A stretch of DNA of 64,000 nt, taken from CAJQGY01 sp964523375 (GTDB lineage: Bacteria; Pseudomonadota; Gammaproteobacteria; Magnimaribacterales; D2472). The stretch spans positions 1-64,000 of the forward strand of contig CAZFYG010000005.1 in the NCBI GenBank assembly GCA_964523375.1, written 5' to 3'. Each line of letters starts with the position of its first letter. Within the stretch, counting starts at the first letter, position 1. Made by a program: the position numbers and the translations under genes. Positions 24,784-41,863 of this stretch are shown piece after piece. The notes below the pieces were generated by a model. The model was not told the DNA's origin, ran no database searches, and was given only the letters and a program-made list of their open reading frames with translations.

Positions 24784-26553
24784 TTAGCTTGTTTTGAAAA
24801 GTTTTGTTAATTTCTCAAGCAATACCTCTCCAAGTTCTTCGGCTCTATGAATAGTGATAGCGTCTTTATAGTATTTATTGACATCATGACCGATGCCGAT
24901 AGCTTGAAGCTCTATATTTTTTGAAGACTCAATATACTCAATACTATCTTTCAAATGACCGTCTAGGTAGTTTTCTGAATTAGCTGAAAGGGTACTATCA
25001 TCTACTGGAGCACCATCAGATATAACAATAATAATTTTTCTTTGCTCTTGCCGTTTCATTAGCCTGCTATAAGACCATAGCAAGGCTTCCCCATCTATAT
25101 TTTCTTTAAGCAAACCTTCTCTTAACATTGCGCCAAAATATTTTCTTGCTCTTCGCCAACTATTATCTGCACTTTTATAAACAATATGCCTCAAGTCATT
25201 CAATCGGCCAGGGTTTGCAGGCTGACCTTTATCTACCCATTCTTGTTTAGAACTTCCGCCTTTCCAATTTTTGGTAGTAAACCCCAAAACTTCTGTTTTA
25301 ACAGCACATCTTTCAAAAGTACTGCTGATAATATCTCCGCATATAGCCGCAAGACTTATAGATCTTCCTCTCATTGAGCCGGAATTATCTATCAATAATG
25401 TTATTACCGTGTCTTTAAATTTATTTTCAGATTCTTGCTTATAACTAAGAGGGTAGCCTGGCTCTGCTACAACTCTATGAAGCCTAGATGTATCTAATGT
25501 TCCCTCTTCAAGATCAAAATTCCAGCTTGTGTTTTGTTGAGACAGTAACAGCCTCTGCAATCTGTTGGCTAACTTTCCTATTGTTGTTAAATGGGGTTTT
25601 ATTAAATTGTCGAGTTGAGATCTCAGTCTTATTGCCTCTTCTGGTGATATTAGATCTCGCGCCTCGATTACTTCATCAAATTTATTTGTAAAAACTTTAT
25701 AATTTTTTTCACTAGCACCAATGAGATCAATGTTATTGATATTGCTTAATTCAATTTCTTCATCAATCGAGCTTTCGCTTGAAGAAATTGTGACTTCTTG
25801 TTGCAACTCATCAATATCCATTTCTACTTCAAGAATTTCTTCTGAATTAATATCATCACCACTGTCATCACTTCTATTTTCTGCGTCATCTTCATGCGTG
25901 GTTTCATTCGACTGACTTACGTCATCAGCCATCTCTTCAGAATCTTCACTTACACTTTCAACCTTGATAAGGTCGAGTGACTCTAAAAGTTTAATTGCTA
26001 ATGAGGTAAAGCTATCTTGATTATCAAGAGATTTTAATAAGCCTTGTTTGTATTCATCAAGCCTATCTTTTGCATATTCTTTCTCTAGCTCGCTAATAAG
26101 TTTTTTTGATTTTTGGTTTAAAGGGTGATTGCTTGCTTGCTTAAGCCATAAGTTGAACACCATTGGAGGGTTTTCATGAATATCATAAAGCTCACCTGCA
26201 ATGACATTGTAATACTCAGTAATATTTTTTTTTGAGCCATAAAATTGAGCACTTCCTAAAATCTCAACTCTAGATATTTCTAATTCACTTATTATGTCTT
26301 TTGCAAATGAATTGATATTGGGTTTTATAAGCTCCTTATGGAAAGTATGCCAGAAGGCTTGAAAATCTGATTCAGCCCTCCATGCATTAAGTTTTTTTGA
26401 AGATCTTGGGACGGGAGATATTTTTGCTTCATTAAATTGTGGAGGCCTTGAAGGAGAGCCAATTTTTGTTTCGATTTCTTTGTTATTTGATATGGCTTTC
26501 AAAGAAGAAATCCCAGCTTCATGAAGCATTTCCCTTCTTTTTTTCCAATTCAT
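24784..26553 (-). CDS. cobT: CobT-like VWA protein (cobaltochelatase subunit family)
   Basis: A 589-residue CobT-family protein. The N-terminal part (1-200) is followed by a highly acidic, Ser/Glu/Asp-rich linker (about 205-270), and the C-terminal von Willebrand A domain carries the metal-ion site D389-x-S391-x-S393 ([10 protein letters not shown]). In the aerobic B12 pathway CobT partners CobS and CobN to insert cobalt. No cobN is present in this window. The gene lies 9 bp after cobS. Given its neighbours, it could serve another metalloenzyme, as MoxR/VWA pairs do; that is inference. Confidence 0.88.
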   Translation of the reverse strand: MNWKKRREMLHEAGISSLKAISNNKEIETKIGSPSRPPQFNEAKISPVPRSSKKLNAWRAESDFQAFWHTFHKELIKPNINSFAKDIISELEISRVEILGSAQFYGSKKNITEYYNVIAGELYDIHENPPMVFNLWLKQASNHPLNQKSKKLISELEKEYAKDRLDEYKQGLLKSLDNQDSFTSLAIKLLESLDLIKVESVSEDSEEMADDVSQSNETTHEDDAENRSDDSGDDINSEEILEVEMDIDELQQEVTISSSESSIDEEIELSNINNIDLIGASEKNYKVFTNKFDEVIEARDLISPEEAIRLRSQLDNLIKPHLTTIGKLANRLQRLLLSQQNTSWNFDLEEGTLDTSRLHRVVAEPGYPLSYKQESENKFKDTVITLLIDNSGSMRGRSISLAAICGDIISSTFERCAVKTEVLGFTTKNWKGGSSKQEWVDKGQPANPGRLNDLRHIVYKSADNSWRRARKYFGAMLREGLLKENIDGEALLWSYSRLMKRQEQRKIIIVISDGAPVDDSTLSANSENYLDGHLKDSIEYIESSKNIELQAIGIGHDVNKYYKDAITIHRAEELGEVLLEKLTKLFKTS

Positions 26554-26562
26554 AATAAGTCT

Positions 26563-27537
26563 TTAATCTGGTCTTTTCTCTTGGATATCTTCACCAAAGC
26601 ACCTTTGATAATACTCAGCAATTATAGGCTTCTCCGTATCATCACATTTATTAAAGAAACTAAGTTTAAATGATGCGCTTATGTCTTTAAATATAGTGAA
26701 GTTCTCAGCCCATGAAATTACAGTTCTAGGGGACATAATTGTCGAAATATCTCCATTAATAAATCCAGCTCTTGTAAGATTTGCTAATTGGATCATATCT
26801 TTAATTAAAGTTTTATTTTTTTGAGATTTTAGTTTTTTAAGCCTTGAAGAGACAACATTAAACTCTTGAGTTGGGCTTAGATAATTCAAAGATGAGAGAA
26901 TATGCCATCTATCAAGCTGGCCTTGATTGATTTGCTGAGTGCCATGGTAAAGACCAGTCACATCTCCAAGACCTATTGTGTTAGTTGTCGCAAAAAGCCT
27001 AAAAGATGGGTGAGGGTTAATCACTTTATTTTGATCTAATAACGTTAACTTTCCTTCAACCTCTAAAATTCTTTGAATTACAAACATTACATCAGGCCTT
27101 CCGGCGTCATACTCATCAAAAACTAATGCAACAGGATTCTGAATAGACCACGGCAGTAAACCTTCTTGAAATTCTGTAATTTGCTTACCATCTTTAAGTT
27201 TAATTACATCTTTACCCAACAAGTCTATTCTGCTTATATGGCTATCTAGATTTATTCTCACACAAGGCCAATTTAATCTTGCCGCTACTTGCTCTATGTG
27301 TGTGGATTTTCCTGTTCCATGAAAACCCTGAACCATGACCCTTCTGTTATGTTGAAATCCTGCAAGGATGGACAAAGTTGTTTCTTGATCAAAAACATAA
27401 TTATTATCTACTTCTGGAACCCACTCTGTCTTTTCTTTATAACCTTTAACAATCAAATCAGATTTTATTTTAAATACCTCTGATACTTTAAAATCAGCAT
27501 TGGGTTTTTGTGGAAGCTGAATATTAGAATTAGACAT
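26563..27537 (-). CDS. cobS: CobS-like AAA+ ATPase (cobaltochelatase subunit family)
   Basis: A 324-residue MoxR-class AAA+ ATPase very close to CobS of aerobic cobalamin synthesis. Walker A is GFHGTGKSTHIEQVAARLNW, Walker B VALVFDEYDAGRPDVMF, sensor 1 FATTNTIGLGD, and YHGTQQINQGQLDRW and MSPRTVISWAENF follow. It forms an ATPase ring with CobT. It heads a minus-strand run (cobS, cobT, diiron protein, beta-helix, cytochrome). No other cobalamin synthesis gene is visible in 64 kb. Confidence 0.92.
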   Translation of the reverse strand: MSNSNIQLPQKPNADFKVSEVFKIKSDLIVKGYKEKTEWVPEVDNNYVFDQETTLSILAGFQHNRRVMVQGFHGTGKSTHIEQVAARLNWPCVRINLDSHISRIDLLGKDVIKLKDGKQITEFQEGLLPWSIQNPVALVFDEYDAGRPDVMFVIQRILEVEGKLTLLDQNKVINPHPSFRLFATTNTIGLGDVTGLYHGTQQINQGQLDRWHILSSLNYLSPTQEFNVVSSRLKKLKSQKNKTLIKDMIQLANLTRAGFINGDISTIMSPRTVISWAENFTIFKDISASFKLSFFNKCDDTEKPIIAEYYQRCFGEDIQEKRPD

Positions 27538-27650
27538 TATTTTTTTCCCATTATTTTTTAAAATTATCCTACCTTTTGATATATCAAAGTTCTAGTTTTT
27601 TATCAAACAATGTAAGATGTAAACCATTATAACTTAGACAGAGAACCAGA

Positions 27651-28525
27651 ATGCCCGACAAAGAAAATCTTTTAGAAAATTGCTTAGGGCTATTTGAGCT
27701 GAACAGAGTTGATAGAGATATTTATACCTGGACTGGCAAAAACGTTGGGTGGGCAAGAATTTTTGGAGGCCAAGTGATGGCTCAAACTTTGGTTGCAGCC
27801 TACAAAACTGTTAACAAAGATCATTTTGCACATTCATTTCACTCTTATTTTTTAAGACCTGGTCAAATGGATAAACCTATTACATTTACTGTCGATAGAA
27901 TACGAGATGGAAAGAGCTTTACCACCAGAACGGTAAAAGCTATACAAGATGGAGAGGCTATTTTTAGTTGTTCTGTTTCATTTCAAAAGAATGAGGATGG
28001 CCTAGAGCATCAAATTGAAATGTCAGATTTTCCCTTGCCAGATGGTTTGAAAAACGAACATGAAATTAGAAAAGCAATGGCTAATGATATTGATCCTAAA
28101 ATAGCACCTTTATTTTTGAGAAAGCGCGAGGTTGAGATGAGACCAATTGAAGTTCAGGATTATGCTAATCCACAAAAAACACCTCCTTATAAGAATACGT
28201 GGATTAGACCCGAAGGAAATCTTCCTGATAATGAAATAATACAACAAGCTTTTTTATTATATATTTCTGATATGGGGCTTTTAGCTGCAGCAAATAATCC
28301 TCATGGGGTTAATTTTTTGAATGATAATTTACAAGTTGCCAGTCTTGATCATGCAATGTGGTTTCACAGAAAATTGGATCTTAATGACTGGGTTTTGTAC
28401 TCAATAGACAGTCCTATATCTGGAAATGCTAGAGGTTATGCAAGAGGAGCAATATACACACAGGCTGGTGTTTTACTTGCATCTTGTGCTCAAGAGGGAT
28501 TAATTAGGCAGTGGCCAAGTAAGTC

Positions 28526-28529
<4 letters not shown>
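27651..28529 (+). CDS. tesB: Acyl-CoA thioesterase II
   Basis: A 292-residue double-hotdog thioesterase hydrolysing medium- to long-chain acyl-CoA. Family motifs are IFGGQVMAQTLVAA (about 37-50), HSFHSYFLRPG (around residue 65), and in the second hotdog ASLDHAMWFHR, with the catalytic Asp, and GNARGYARGAIYTQAGVLLASCAQEGL. Length matches E. coli TesB. It is divergent from cobS across a 113-bp gap and overlaps the hemE stop by 3 nt on the other strand. Confidence 0.94.
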
Positions 28530-35730
<7,201 letters not shown>

Positions 35731-35734
<4 letters not shown>

Positions 35735-36807
35735 TTTAATTTGAATGCTTTTGAAAAGTTAGAGGGATTAAACTTATCGGTCTTATAACCAGTTAAGTCC
35801 TTGTTTAATAAGATTAAATTCAATTTTCCGCCACTAACTTTTTTGTCATTCATTAGGTAGCGTCGAAGCTCGGCATATTTAAACTTTTGGAAATTAGTAT
35901 CAAGGTTTAAAGAGTTTAGAATCTCATCCATTTCAATGTAATTATCTTTTTCAATCAACCCTTCCAAAAAAGAAATTCTAGCGATTATTTGCATCCCGTA
36001 TATTACAGCTTGACCATGAGATATATTTCTATACCCACATTTTGCTTCAATAGCATGCCCAAATGTATGGCCTAAATTAAGAATTGCTCTAATACCATTT
36101 TCCTTTTCATCCCCAGTAACTATCTTAGATTTAGTTTTTATTGATTCAACTATAAGTTCTTCCATTAACCTCGGCTCTCTTTTGGTGACTTTGGTTGGAT
36201 TATTTTTTAAGATACTTTTTATTTTTTTATTTCCTAAATAGCTATATTTTACAATTTCACCTAACCCAGAATTAAATTCATCATCATTTAAGGTTTTTAA
36301 GAATGAAGTGCTAACGAGCACTAATTTTGGATTATAAAATGCGCCTACCAAATTCTTACCTTGCTCAATATTAATTGCTGTTTTGCCCCCAACTGAAGAG
36401 TCAACCTGAGCCAAAAGGCTTGTAGGTATCTGAATAAAACCAATGCCTCTTAAATAAGTTGAGGCACTAAAACCTGTTATGTCTCCAACCATCCCACCAC
36501 CAAGAGCAATAAGGAGATCAGATCTATCAAATTTTTGTATTGCAAGCTTCTCTATAATTTTTACATATTCTGTAAACGACTTAGATGTTTCACCCATTGG
36601 TATTTTATGAACGTAAATCTTGATGTCTTTACTAAGCTTATCTTTTAAATTTTTTAGATAGGATTTTGGTATGCCAGCATCTGTAATTATAAGAATTTTC
36701 TTTGAAGACCTGGTAACTGCTTTAAGGTTAGATTTGGTTAGTGAGTTAGAAGATACAATAACCTCATATCTAGAGCTACCTTTGCCAACATGAATAATTT
36801 TAGCCAT
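35731..36807 (-). CDS. aroB: 3-dehydroquinate synthase
   Basis: Second step of the shikimate pathway, cyclising DAHP to 3-dehydroquinate with NAD and a divalent metal. The 358-residue protein has ALGGGMVGDITGFSASTYLRGI, QIPTSLLAQVDSSVGGKTAIN, GLGEIVKYSYL and the metal-ligand stretch LNLGHTFGHAIEA. It overlaps aroK by 8 nt, the usual aroK-aroB operon order, and is convergent with gltB. Confidence 0.96.
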
Positions 36808-37309
36808 AATTTTTAACGAGCTTTATAATCTCTGAGGCCACTTCTTGGCTAGAGAGGTTCTCAGTATTAACAACGTAATCTGCAACTTCCTCATAAAGAG
36901 AAACTCTTTCATCATGAAGCTTCTCAAGAATCTTTCCAGGATCACCATCTTTTAAAAGTGGCCTGTCTTTATCTTTAGAAGTTCTTTCTAGTTGGACATT
37001 AATTGGGGTAGCTAAATAAAAGACAGTACCCCTTGATGACAAGATATCCCTATTTGTGTCTGAAAGAATAATTCCACCACCTGTAGACAATACTATTGAG
37101 TTAAGTTCAGCAAGTTCTGCAAGAATACCGCTTTCTCTTTTGCGAAAACCTTCTTCACCCTCAAGATCAAAAATCCAGTCTATGGAAGCTCCTGTTCTTG
37201 ATTCAATTTCAGCATCTGTATCATAAAAAGTGAGAAATAATTCACTTGATATAATCTTGCCTACTGTTGATTTTCCAGATCCCATCGGACCAACTATAAA
37301 AATATTCAT
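36800..37309 (-). CDS. aroK: Shikimate kinase
   Basis: Phosphorylates shikimate. The 169-residue protein has the P-loop IFIVGPMGSGKST, the shikimate-binding DTDAEIESRTG and GGGIIL stretches, and the lid RDRPLL-type segment (KDRPLLKDG). The start at 37309 is preferred because it places the P-loop at the normal distance from the N-terminus; an upstream in-frame codon at 37333 would add eight residues. It is the first gene of the aroK-aroB pair. Confidence 0.95.
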   Translation of the reverse strand: MNIFIVGPMGSGKSTVGKIISSELFLTFYDTDAEIESRTGASIDWIFDLEGEEGFRKRESGILAELAELNSIVLSTGGGIILSDTNRDILSSRGTVFYLATPINVQLERTSKDKDRPLLKDGDPGKILEKLHDERVSLYEEVADYVVNTENLSSQEVASEIIKLVKNYG

Positions 37310-37381
37310 GATTGATTTTTGTTTAATGTACACAATTTTAGCATCTTACTATCTAAAATAGATTTTTTTAGTGCTTAAAAG

Positions 37382-37407
37382 TTGTATTCTAGATAACTGG
37401 AATACAA
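37382..37407 (+). promoter_or_regulatory. Inverted repeat just upstream of the PBP1A start
   Basis: TTGTATTC (37382-37389) and GAATACAA (37400-37407) form a perfect 8-bp inverted repeat with a 10-nt centre, ending 7 bp before the ATG at 37415. It overlaps where the ribosome binding site should be. It could be a repressor operator or an RNA hairpin affecting translation. Confidence 0.35.
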
Positions 37408-37414
37408 TCGGCTT

Positions 37415-39856
37415 ATGGTTAAATTAATTAAAATAATTTTCTATGCATCATTATTGGCGTGTGCCATAGCAATGTCTAGTGTGATAGCAACTTATTTTTA
37501 TCTTAAACCTAATTTGCCTGAAATTTCTTTGGTTGACGAATCTCAGCTACAGCTTCCATTAAAAATTTATACCCAAGACAAGATGCTGATCGGAGAATAT
37601 GGGGAAATAAAAAGAAGACCAGTTATATTTAATGAAATTCCCAATGATTTAAAAAATGCATTTTTAGCTGCAGAAGATGATAGGTTTTTTGAACACCAAG
37701 GTATAAGTTATACAGGAATTATTCGATCTTTCATTAGATGTATTGGCCCTAATGGGTGCCTTGGAGGAGGCGGAACTATATCAATGCAGGTGGTAAGGGG
37801 TTATGTATTAACAAGAGACCAGACGATAATAAGAAAATTAAAAGAGATATATCTTGCTTATGAGCTTGAGGGAAAGGCTTCAAAAGAAGAGATATTTGAG
37901 CTGTATGTTAATAGAATTTTTTTAGGTAATCGCTCCTATGGAATTCAAGCTGCATCAAATACTTACTTCAATAAGTCTGTTGATCAATTAACCTTATCAG
38001 AATCTGCAACCATAGCTGCTTTAGCTCAACTTCCTTCAGTCATAAACCCAATTAAATCTCCACTTAGGACAAAACAAAGAAGAAATTGGATTTTATCAAG
38101 GATGCTAAAACTTAATTTAATATCTAAAAGTCAATATATTGAAGCCATAAGCGATGAAGTGAAAGTTGTAAAAAATATAGATTTATATGAAGTAGATGCA
38201 AAGTATCTAGCCGAGCTTGCAAGACAGGAGATTATTAAGAGGTTTGGTCTCAAGGCCTACAAAGAAGGATGGAATGTATACACAACAATTAACTCTTCTT
38301 ATCAAACAGCAGCCAATAAAAGTGTCCAGAAACATCTTGCTGACTATGACAAACGTCACGGTTGGAGATTAGCAGATAATTATAAAAATATTTTTAGTAA
38401 CCAGCAGATGGAATTTTTATCAAAAGGGTCATCAGGTTTTTTAAAAGAAGATATAGAGCAAGCATCATCTTTTAATAATAACAGCAACATCATTGGAAGC
38501 AGGGTTAGTGATGTATTTTCATCTTACCCATATTATGAATCTCATGTTAAAGGCATAGTTGCTGGGATATCTGACAATGAACTACTTTTTATTGATGAAA
38601 ACTTAGATATTCAAACCATCAATTGGTCTTCGCGCTATAACTGGGCTAGGAAACAAATTAATATCAACACAAAAGACCGGCTCCCAAGCGGATTTGATGA
38701 TTTTTTAAATTTTGGTGATTTTATTTATTTAATTAAGATTGGTGATTTATTATTTTTAGATCAATTGCCAATAGCTGAATCTGCTTTGATATCTGCAGAC
38801 CCAAATACAGGAGCAATTAGGGCTTACGTTGGAGGTTCAAATTTCGATAAGAGTAATTTTGATAGGGTGCGACTCTCCTATCCTCAATCTGGCTCGAGTT
38901 TCAAACCTTTTATATATGCATCAGCCCTATCTAATGAATACAATCTCTCATCATTAATAAATGATGCCCCAATTGCTTTCAAGGATGATAACCTTGAGAG
39001 CGTTTGGAGGCCGCAGAATTACACTGGTAAATTTTATGGTTTAACGCCTCTTCGAAGTGCTTTGATTAGGTCAATAAATATTGTTTCTATAAAATTGCTA
39101 AGAGAAGTAGGGATTCAAACTTCAAGCGATACTATAGAAAACTTTGGTTTTGAAAGAGAAAGGCTACCAAAAGATCTATCTCTGGCACTTGGTTCTGGTA
39201 ACTTCTCTCCTGCTGAGATGGTTAGGGCTTTTGGTGTTATTGCTAGTGAAGGATATATCACAGACCCATATTATATTGATAAAATTGAAGATAGATTTGG
39301 TAATATAATTTTTTCATCGCAGCAAACCTCCCAAGAAAGTAAAGATCTAATAGCTTTCCCATGGCTAAATACATTAGAAATGGATATTAAAAAACCATAC
39401 TACCTATTAAAGCCCATAAATAGATCAGACAAAGTTATTGATGAAAGAGTTGCTTATTTAATAAAAGACACTCTTAAAGATTTTATGAAAAATGGTACAG
39501 CAGGGCGAAAGTCAGCATTTTTAAATCGAGATGATATTGGCGGCAAAACAGGAACTACCAATGATGCAATAAGCACTTGGTTCTCAGGCTTTCATGACGA
39601 CTTAGTTACAACGGTTTGGGTGGGAACTGATGACTTCACATCCCTTGGAGAAAATGAGTACGGATCAACAATTTCTATGCCTATATGGCTAGATTATATG
39701 TCTGTAGCATTGGATGATTTGCAGATAAGACCAATAACAATCCCCTCAAATTTGAGTTATGTAAAAGTAAATAAGGCAACTGGAAAGGTTGATAAATCTC
39801 AGGAAGCAAAAAATACATATTTTGAGCTATTTTTAGATGAAAATATTAAAGACTAA
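37415..39856 (+). CDS. mrcA: Penicillin-binding protein 1A
   Basis: Bifunctional peptidoglycan glycosyltransferase/transpeptidase, 813 residues, anchored by an N-terminal helix (about 5-29). The GT51 domain has the catalytic E87 in AAEDDRFFEHQG, plus GGGTISMQVVRG and ELYVNRIFLGNRSYGIQAA. An OB-like insert (about 300-455) follows, as in gammaproteobacterial PBP1A. The transpeptidase has S494-S-F-K497 (active serine S494), SIN in RSINIVS and K711-T-G in GGKTGTTND. It is divergent from aroK, a common neighbourhood for this gene. Confidence 0.95.
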   Translation: MVKLIKIIFYASLLACAIAMSSVIATYFYLKPNLPEISLVDESQLQLPLKIYTQDKMLIGEYGEIKRRPVIFNEIPNDLKNAFLAAEDDRFFEHQGISYTGIIRSFIRCIGPNGCLGGGGTISMQVVRGYVLTRDQTIIRKLKEIYLAYELEGKASKEEIFELYVNRIFLGNRSYGIQAASNTYFNKSVDQLTLSESATIAALAQLPSVINPIKSPLRTKQRRNWILSRMLKLNLISKSQYIEAISDEVKVVKNIDLYEVDAKYLAELARQEIIKRFGLKAYKEGWNVYTTINSSYQTAANKSVQKHLADYDKRHGWRLADNYKNIFSNQQMEFLSKGSSGFLKEDIEQASSFNNNSNIIGSRVSDVFSSYPYYESHVKGIVAGISDNELLFIDENLDIQTINWSSRYNWARKQININTKDRLPSGFDDFLNFGDFIYLIKIGDLLFLDQLPIAESALISADPNTGAIRAYVGGSNFDKSNFDRVRLSYPQSGSSFKPFIYASALSNEYNLSSLINDAPIAFKDDNLESVWRPQNYTGKFYGLTPLRSALIRSINIVSIKLLREVGIQTSSDTIENFGFERERLPKDLSLALGSGNFSPAEMVRAFGVIASEGYITDPYYIDKIEDRFGNIIFSSQQTSQESKDLIAFPWLNTLEMDIKKPYYLLKPINRSDKVIDERVAYLIKDTLKDFMKNGTAGRKSAFLNRDDIGGKTGTTNDAISTWFSGFHDDLVTTVWVGTDDFTSLGENEYGSTISMPIWLDYMSVALDDLQIRPITIPSNLSYVKVNKATGKVDKSQEAKNTYFELFLDENIKD

Positions 39857-40422
39857 GATTTAAATAGATTTACAGACAAAAGGTCCCAGGCATTATCAAT
39901 ATAGTTGCTTGGAGAATCTTTAAACTTTGATCTAATGTATCTTGAAACATTCCCTTCCAAGTAAGTTGTAATTAATTGAGCTGATATGCCTGGTTGAGAT
40001 ATCAGCCCATCAATATCTTCTGCAAGAATTTGTTTGATAGTTAATTCAAATCTTTCGTAAAATTGATTAACAGAGTCAGAAACATTTTTCTCGGATGGAG
40101 ACAGCGCTTCCCTCGAAAGAAGCCTTGCAAAACCTTTATTTTTTTCAACAAAAAGCATAAAAAATTTAAATATATTCATTACTTTGTCTTTTGAACTTAA
40201 ATCAGATTTTTTCAATTCAGAGCTCTTTAAAAATATAGCCTCATCACAATATGAAAAAAGCTCTGCATATATAGATCTCTTGCTTGGAAAATGTCTATAT
40301 AAAGCTGCTTCAGTAATATTAGATTTTTTAGCCAAAAGAGCTGTAGTGATTTTTGTAGATGAGGCCTCCTCAAGAAGCCCTGCTAGTGATTGCAAAATAA
40401 TGTTTTTGCGATTTTTATCCAT
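39853..40422 (-). CDS. slmA: Nucleoid occlusion factor SlmA
   Basis: A 189-residue TetR-fold protein matching SlmA, which binds chromosomal sites and blocks FtsZ polymerisation over the nucleoid. The N-terminal helix-turn-helix (about 20-50, TTALLAKKSNITEAALYRHFPSK) is typical, and the C-terminal ligand/dimer domain keeps the SlmA pattern (FARLLSREAL, LITTYLEGNVSRYIRSKF). Neighbouring algC supports the call, since slmA and algC are linked in many gammaproteobacteria. Convergent with PBP1A, overlapping 4 nt. Confidence 0.88.
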   Translation of the reverse strand: MDKNRKNIILQSLAGLLEEASSTKITTALLAKKSNITEAALYRHFPSKRSIYAELFSYCDEAIFLKSSELKKSDLSSKDKVMNIFKFFMLFVEKNKGFARLLSREALSPSEKNVSDSVNQFYERFELTIKQILAEDIDGLISQPGISAQLITTYLEGNVSRYIRSKFKDSPSNYIDNAWDLLSVNLFKS

Positions 40423-40423
40423 G

Positions 40424-41800
40424 CTAGGTTAAATTTATAACAATATCAGGCGAAATGCGAGAAAGCTCAGAAAGAAATTCGCTTTGTATGTTGTTCATAT
40501 CTTCAATAGTGTTTCCTTCAAATCTTAATACTAGCTTGGGTGAGGTATTGGATGCCCTTATTAAACCCCAGCCATTTTTATAATTTACTCTTAGTCCATC
40601 AATAGTAATTTCTTCGCCTTGAAGGTTATTTTCACTAATAAATTTTTCAACAATTTGAAATTTATTCTCATCAGTAACATCAATATTTAACTCAGGAGTT
40701 GAAAAGGATTCTGGATAAGTCTTCATAATATCCGATATACTTTTATTGCCTTGATATTCTGACAAAGCTTCAATAATTCTTGCACCTGAGTATGGGCCGT
40801 CATCAAAACCATACCACTTGTCATTAAAAAAAATATGCCCACTCATCTCACCACCAAGTAGAGCATTATTTTCTTTGATCGCCCTTTTAATATGAAAATG
40901 TCCTGTTGGAGCCATCACAGGAACCCCATTATTTTTAGCAATTAATTCATCAAGGTGGTTAGAGCATTTAACATCAAAAACTATTGGCCCAGGTTGTTGA
41001 GATAAAATATTTTCAGATAACATCATCATATATTTATCTGGAAATATATTTTCTCCAGTATTGGTTATTAAACCAACCCTATCGCCATCACCGTCAAAAG
41101 CAAGACCTAAATCAGCATTATTATTTTTTACACTTTTAATTAAATCTTCCATATTTTCTAATTTACTTGGATCTGGATGGTGATTCGGAAAATTACCATC
41201 AACCTCGCTAAATAGCTCTATTACTTCACAACCTACTTTTTTGAAAAGTTCAGGAGCTATACAACCAGCAGCTCCATTTCCACAGTCAATAACAACTTTA
41301 TATTTTTCAGGGTTTAAAATAGAAATTGATTCAGTAACTTTTCTTAAATACTCTTCTTTAATATCTTTGAATTGCAAAGTTCCTCTTCTAAACGTTTCAC
41401 TCTTCATACCCTCAATTAATGCTAGAACTTCTGTTCCAGAAACTGGTTTATCATCAATCACCATCTTAAGTCCGTTATGATTTTTAGGGTTGTGACTTCC
41501 AGTTATAATAATTCCACTTTTGGAGTCATTGATTTTAGCTTCAAAGTAAAGCATTGGACTTGTAACCAAGCCTACATTTGTTACATTGATTCCCGAGTTG
41601 ACCAAGCTATCACAGAAAGCATCTAGCAGGGACTCTCCTGAAAGCCTTCCATCTCTTCCAACTGATATGGCATCTATATTCTCTTTCCTGCATTTAGCAG
41701 CAATTGCTTTACCAATTTCACCAATAGTGTATTCATTTAATTGCTCGGGGTACGTTCCCCTTATGTCATTTTCTCTAAATATTGATTTGGTTACTTCCAT
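40424..41800 (-). CDS. algC: Phosphomannomutase/phosphoglucomutase
   Basis: A 458-residue alpha-D-phosphohexomutase interconverting hexose 1- and 6-phosphates for LPS and other surface sugars. The phosphoserine is S102 in ITGSHNPKNHNG, the magnesium loop is FDGDGDRVG, the sugar-specificity loop is GGEMSGHIFF, and the phosphate-binding loop near the end is RASNTSPKLVLRFEG. One base separates its stop from the slmA start, so they are co-transcribed. Confidence 0.93.
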   Translation of the reverse strand: MEVTKSIFRENDIRGTYPEQLNEYTIGEIGKAIAAKCRKENIDAISVGRDGRLSGESLLDAFCDSLVNSGINVTNVGLVTSPMLYFEAKINDSKSGIIITGSHNPKNHNGLKMVIDDKPVSGTEVLALIEGMKSETFRRGTLQFKDIKEEYLRKVTESISILNPEKYKVVIDCGNGAAGCIAPELFKKVGCEVIELFSEVDGNFPNHHPDPSKLENMEDLIKSVKNNNADLGLAFDGDGDRVGLITNTGENIFPDKYMMMLSENILSQQPGPIVFDVKCSNHLDELIAKNNGVPVMAPTGHFHIKRAIKENNALLGGEMSGHIFFNDKWYGFDDGPYSGARIIEALSEYQGNKSISDIMKTYPESFSTPELNIDVTDENKFQIVEKFISENNLQGEEITIDGLRVNYKNGWGLIRASNTSPKLVLRFEGNTIEDMNNIQSEFLSELSRISPDIVINLT

Positions 41801-41863
41801 TTTTTTCTTTTGTTATAAGTAGTTGTTTGTCATAATATCTTCGTAAATTATAACCTCACGCAT

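Noticed and set aside
27575..27588. Palindrome TTTGATATATCAAA between cobS and tesB, resembling an FNR site
   Set aside because: FNR needs TTGAT-N4-ATCAA; here only two bases separate the half sites, and AT-rich palindromes are common by chance.
27995..28005. GGATGGCCTAG inside tesB, matching the terminator stem word
   Set aside because: The second arm is absent, so no hairpin forms, and it lies within conserved coding sequence.
37361..37378. ATCTA-AAA-TAGAT followed by T run as a terminator
   Set aside because: The stem is only 5 AT-rich pairs and lies between divergent genes, where no plus-strand transcript needs ending.
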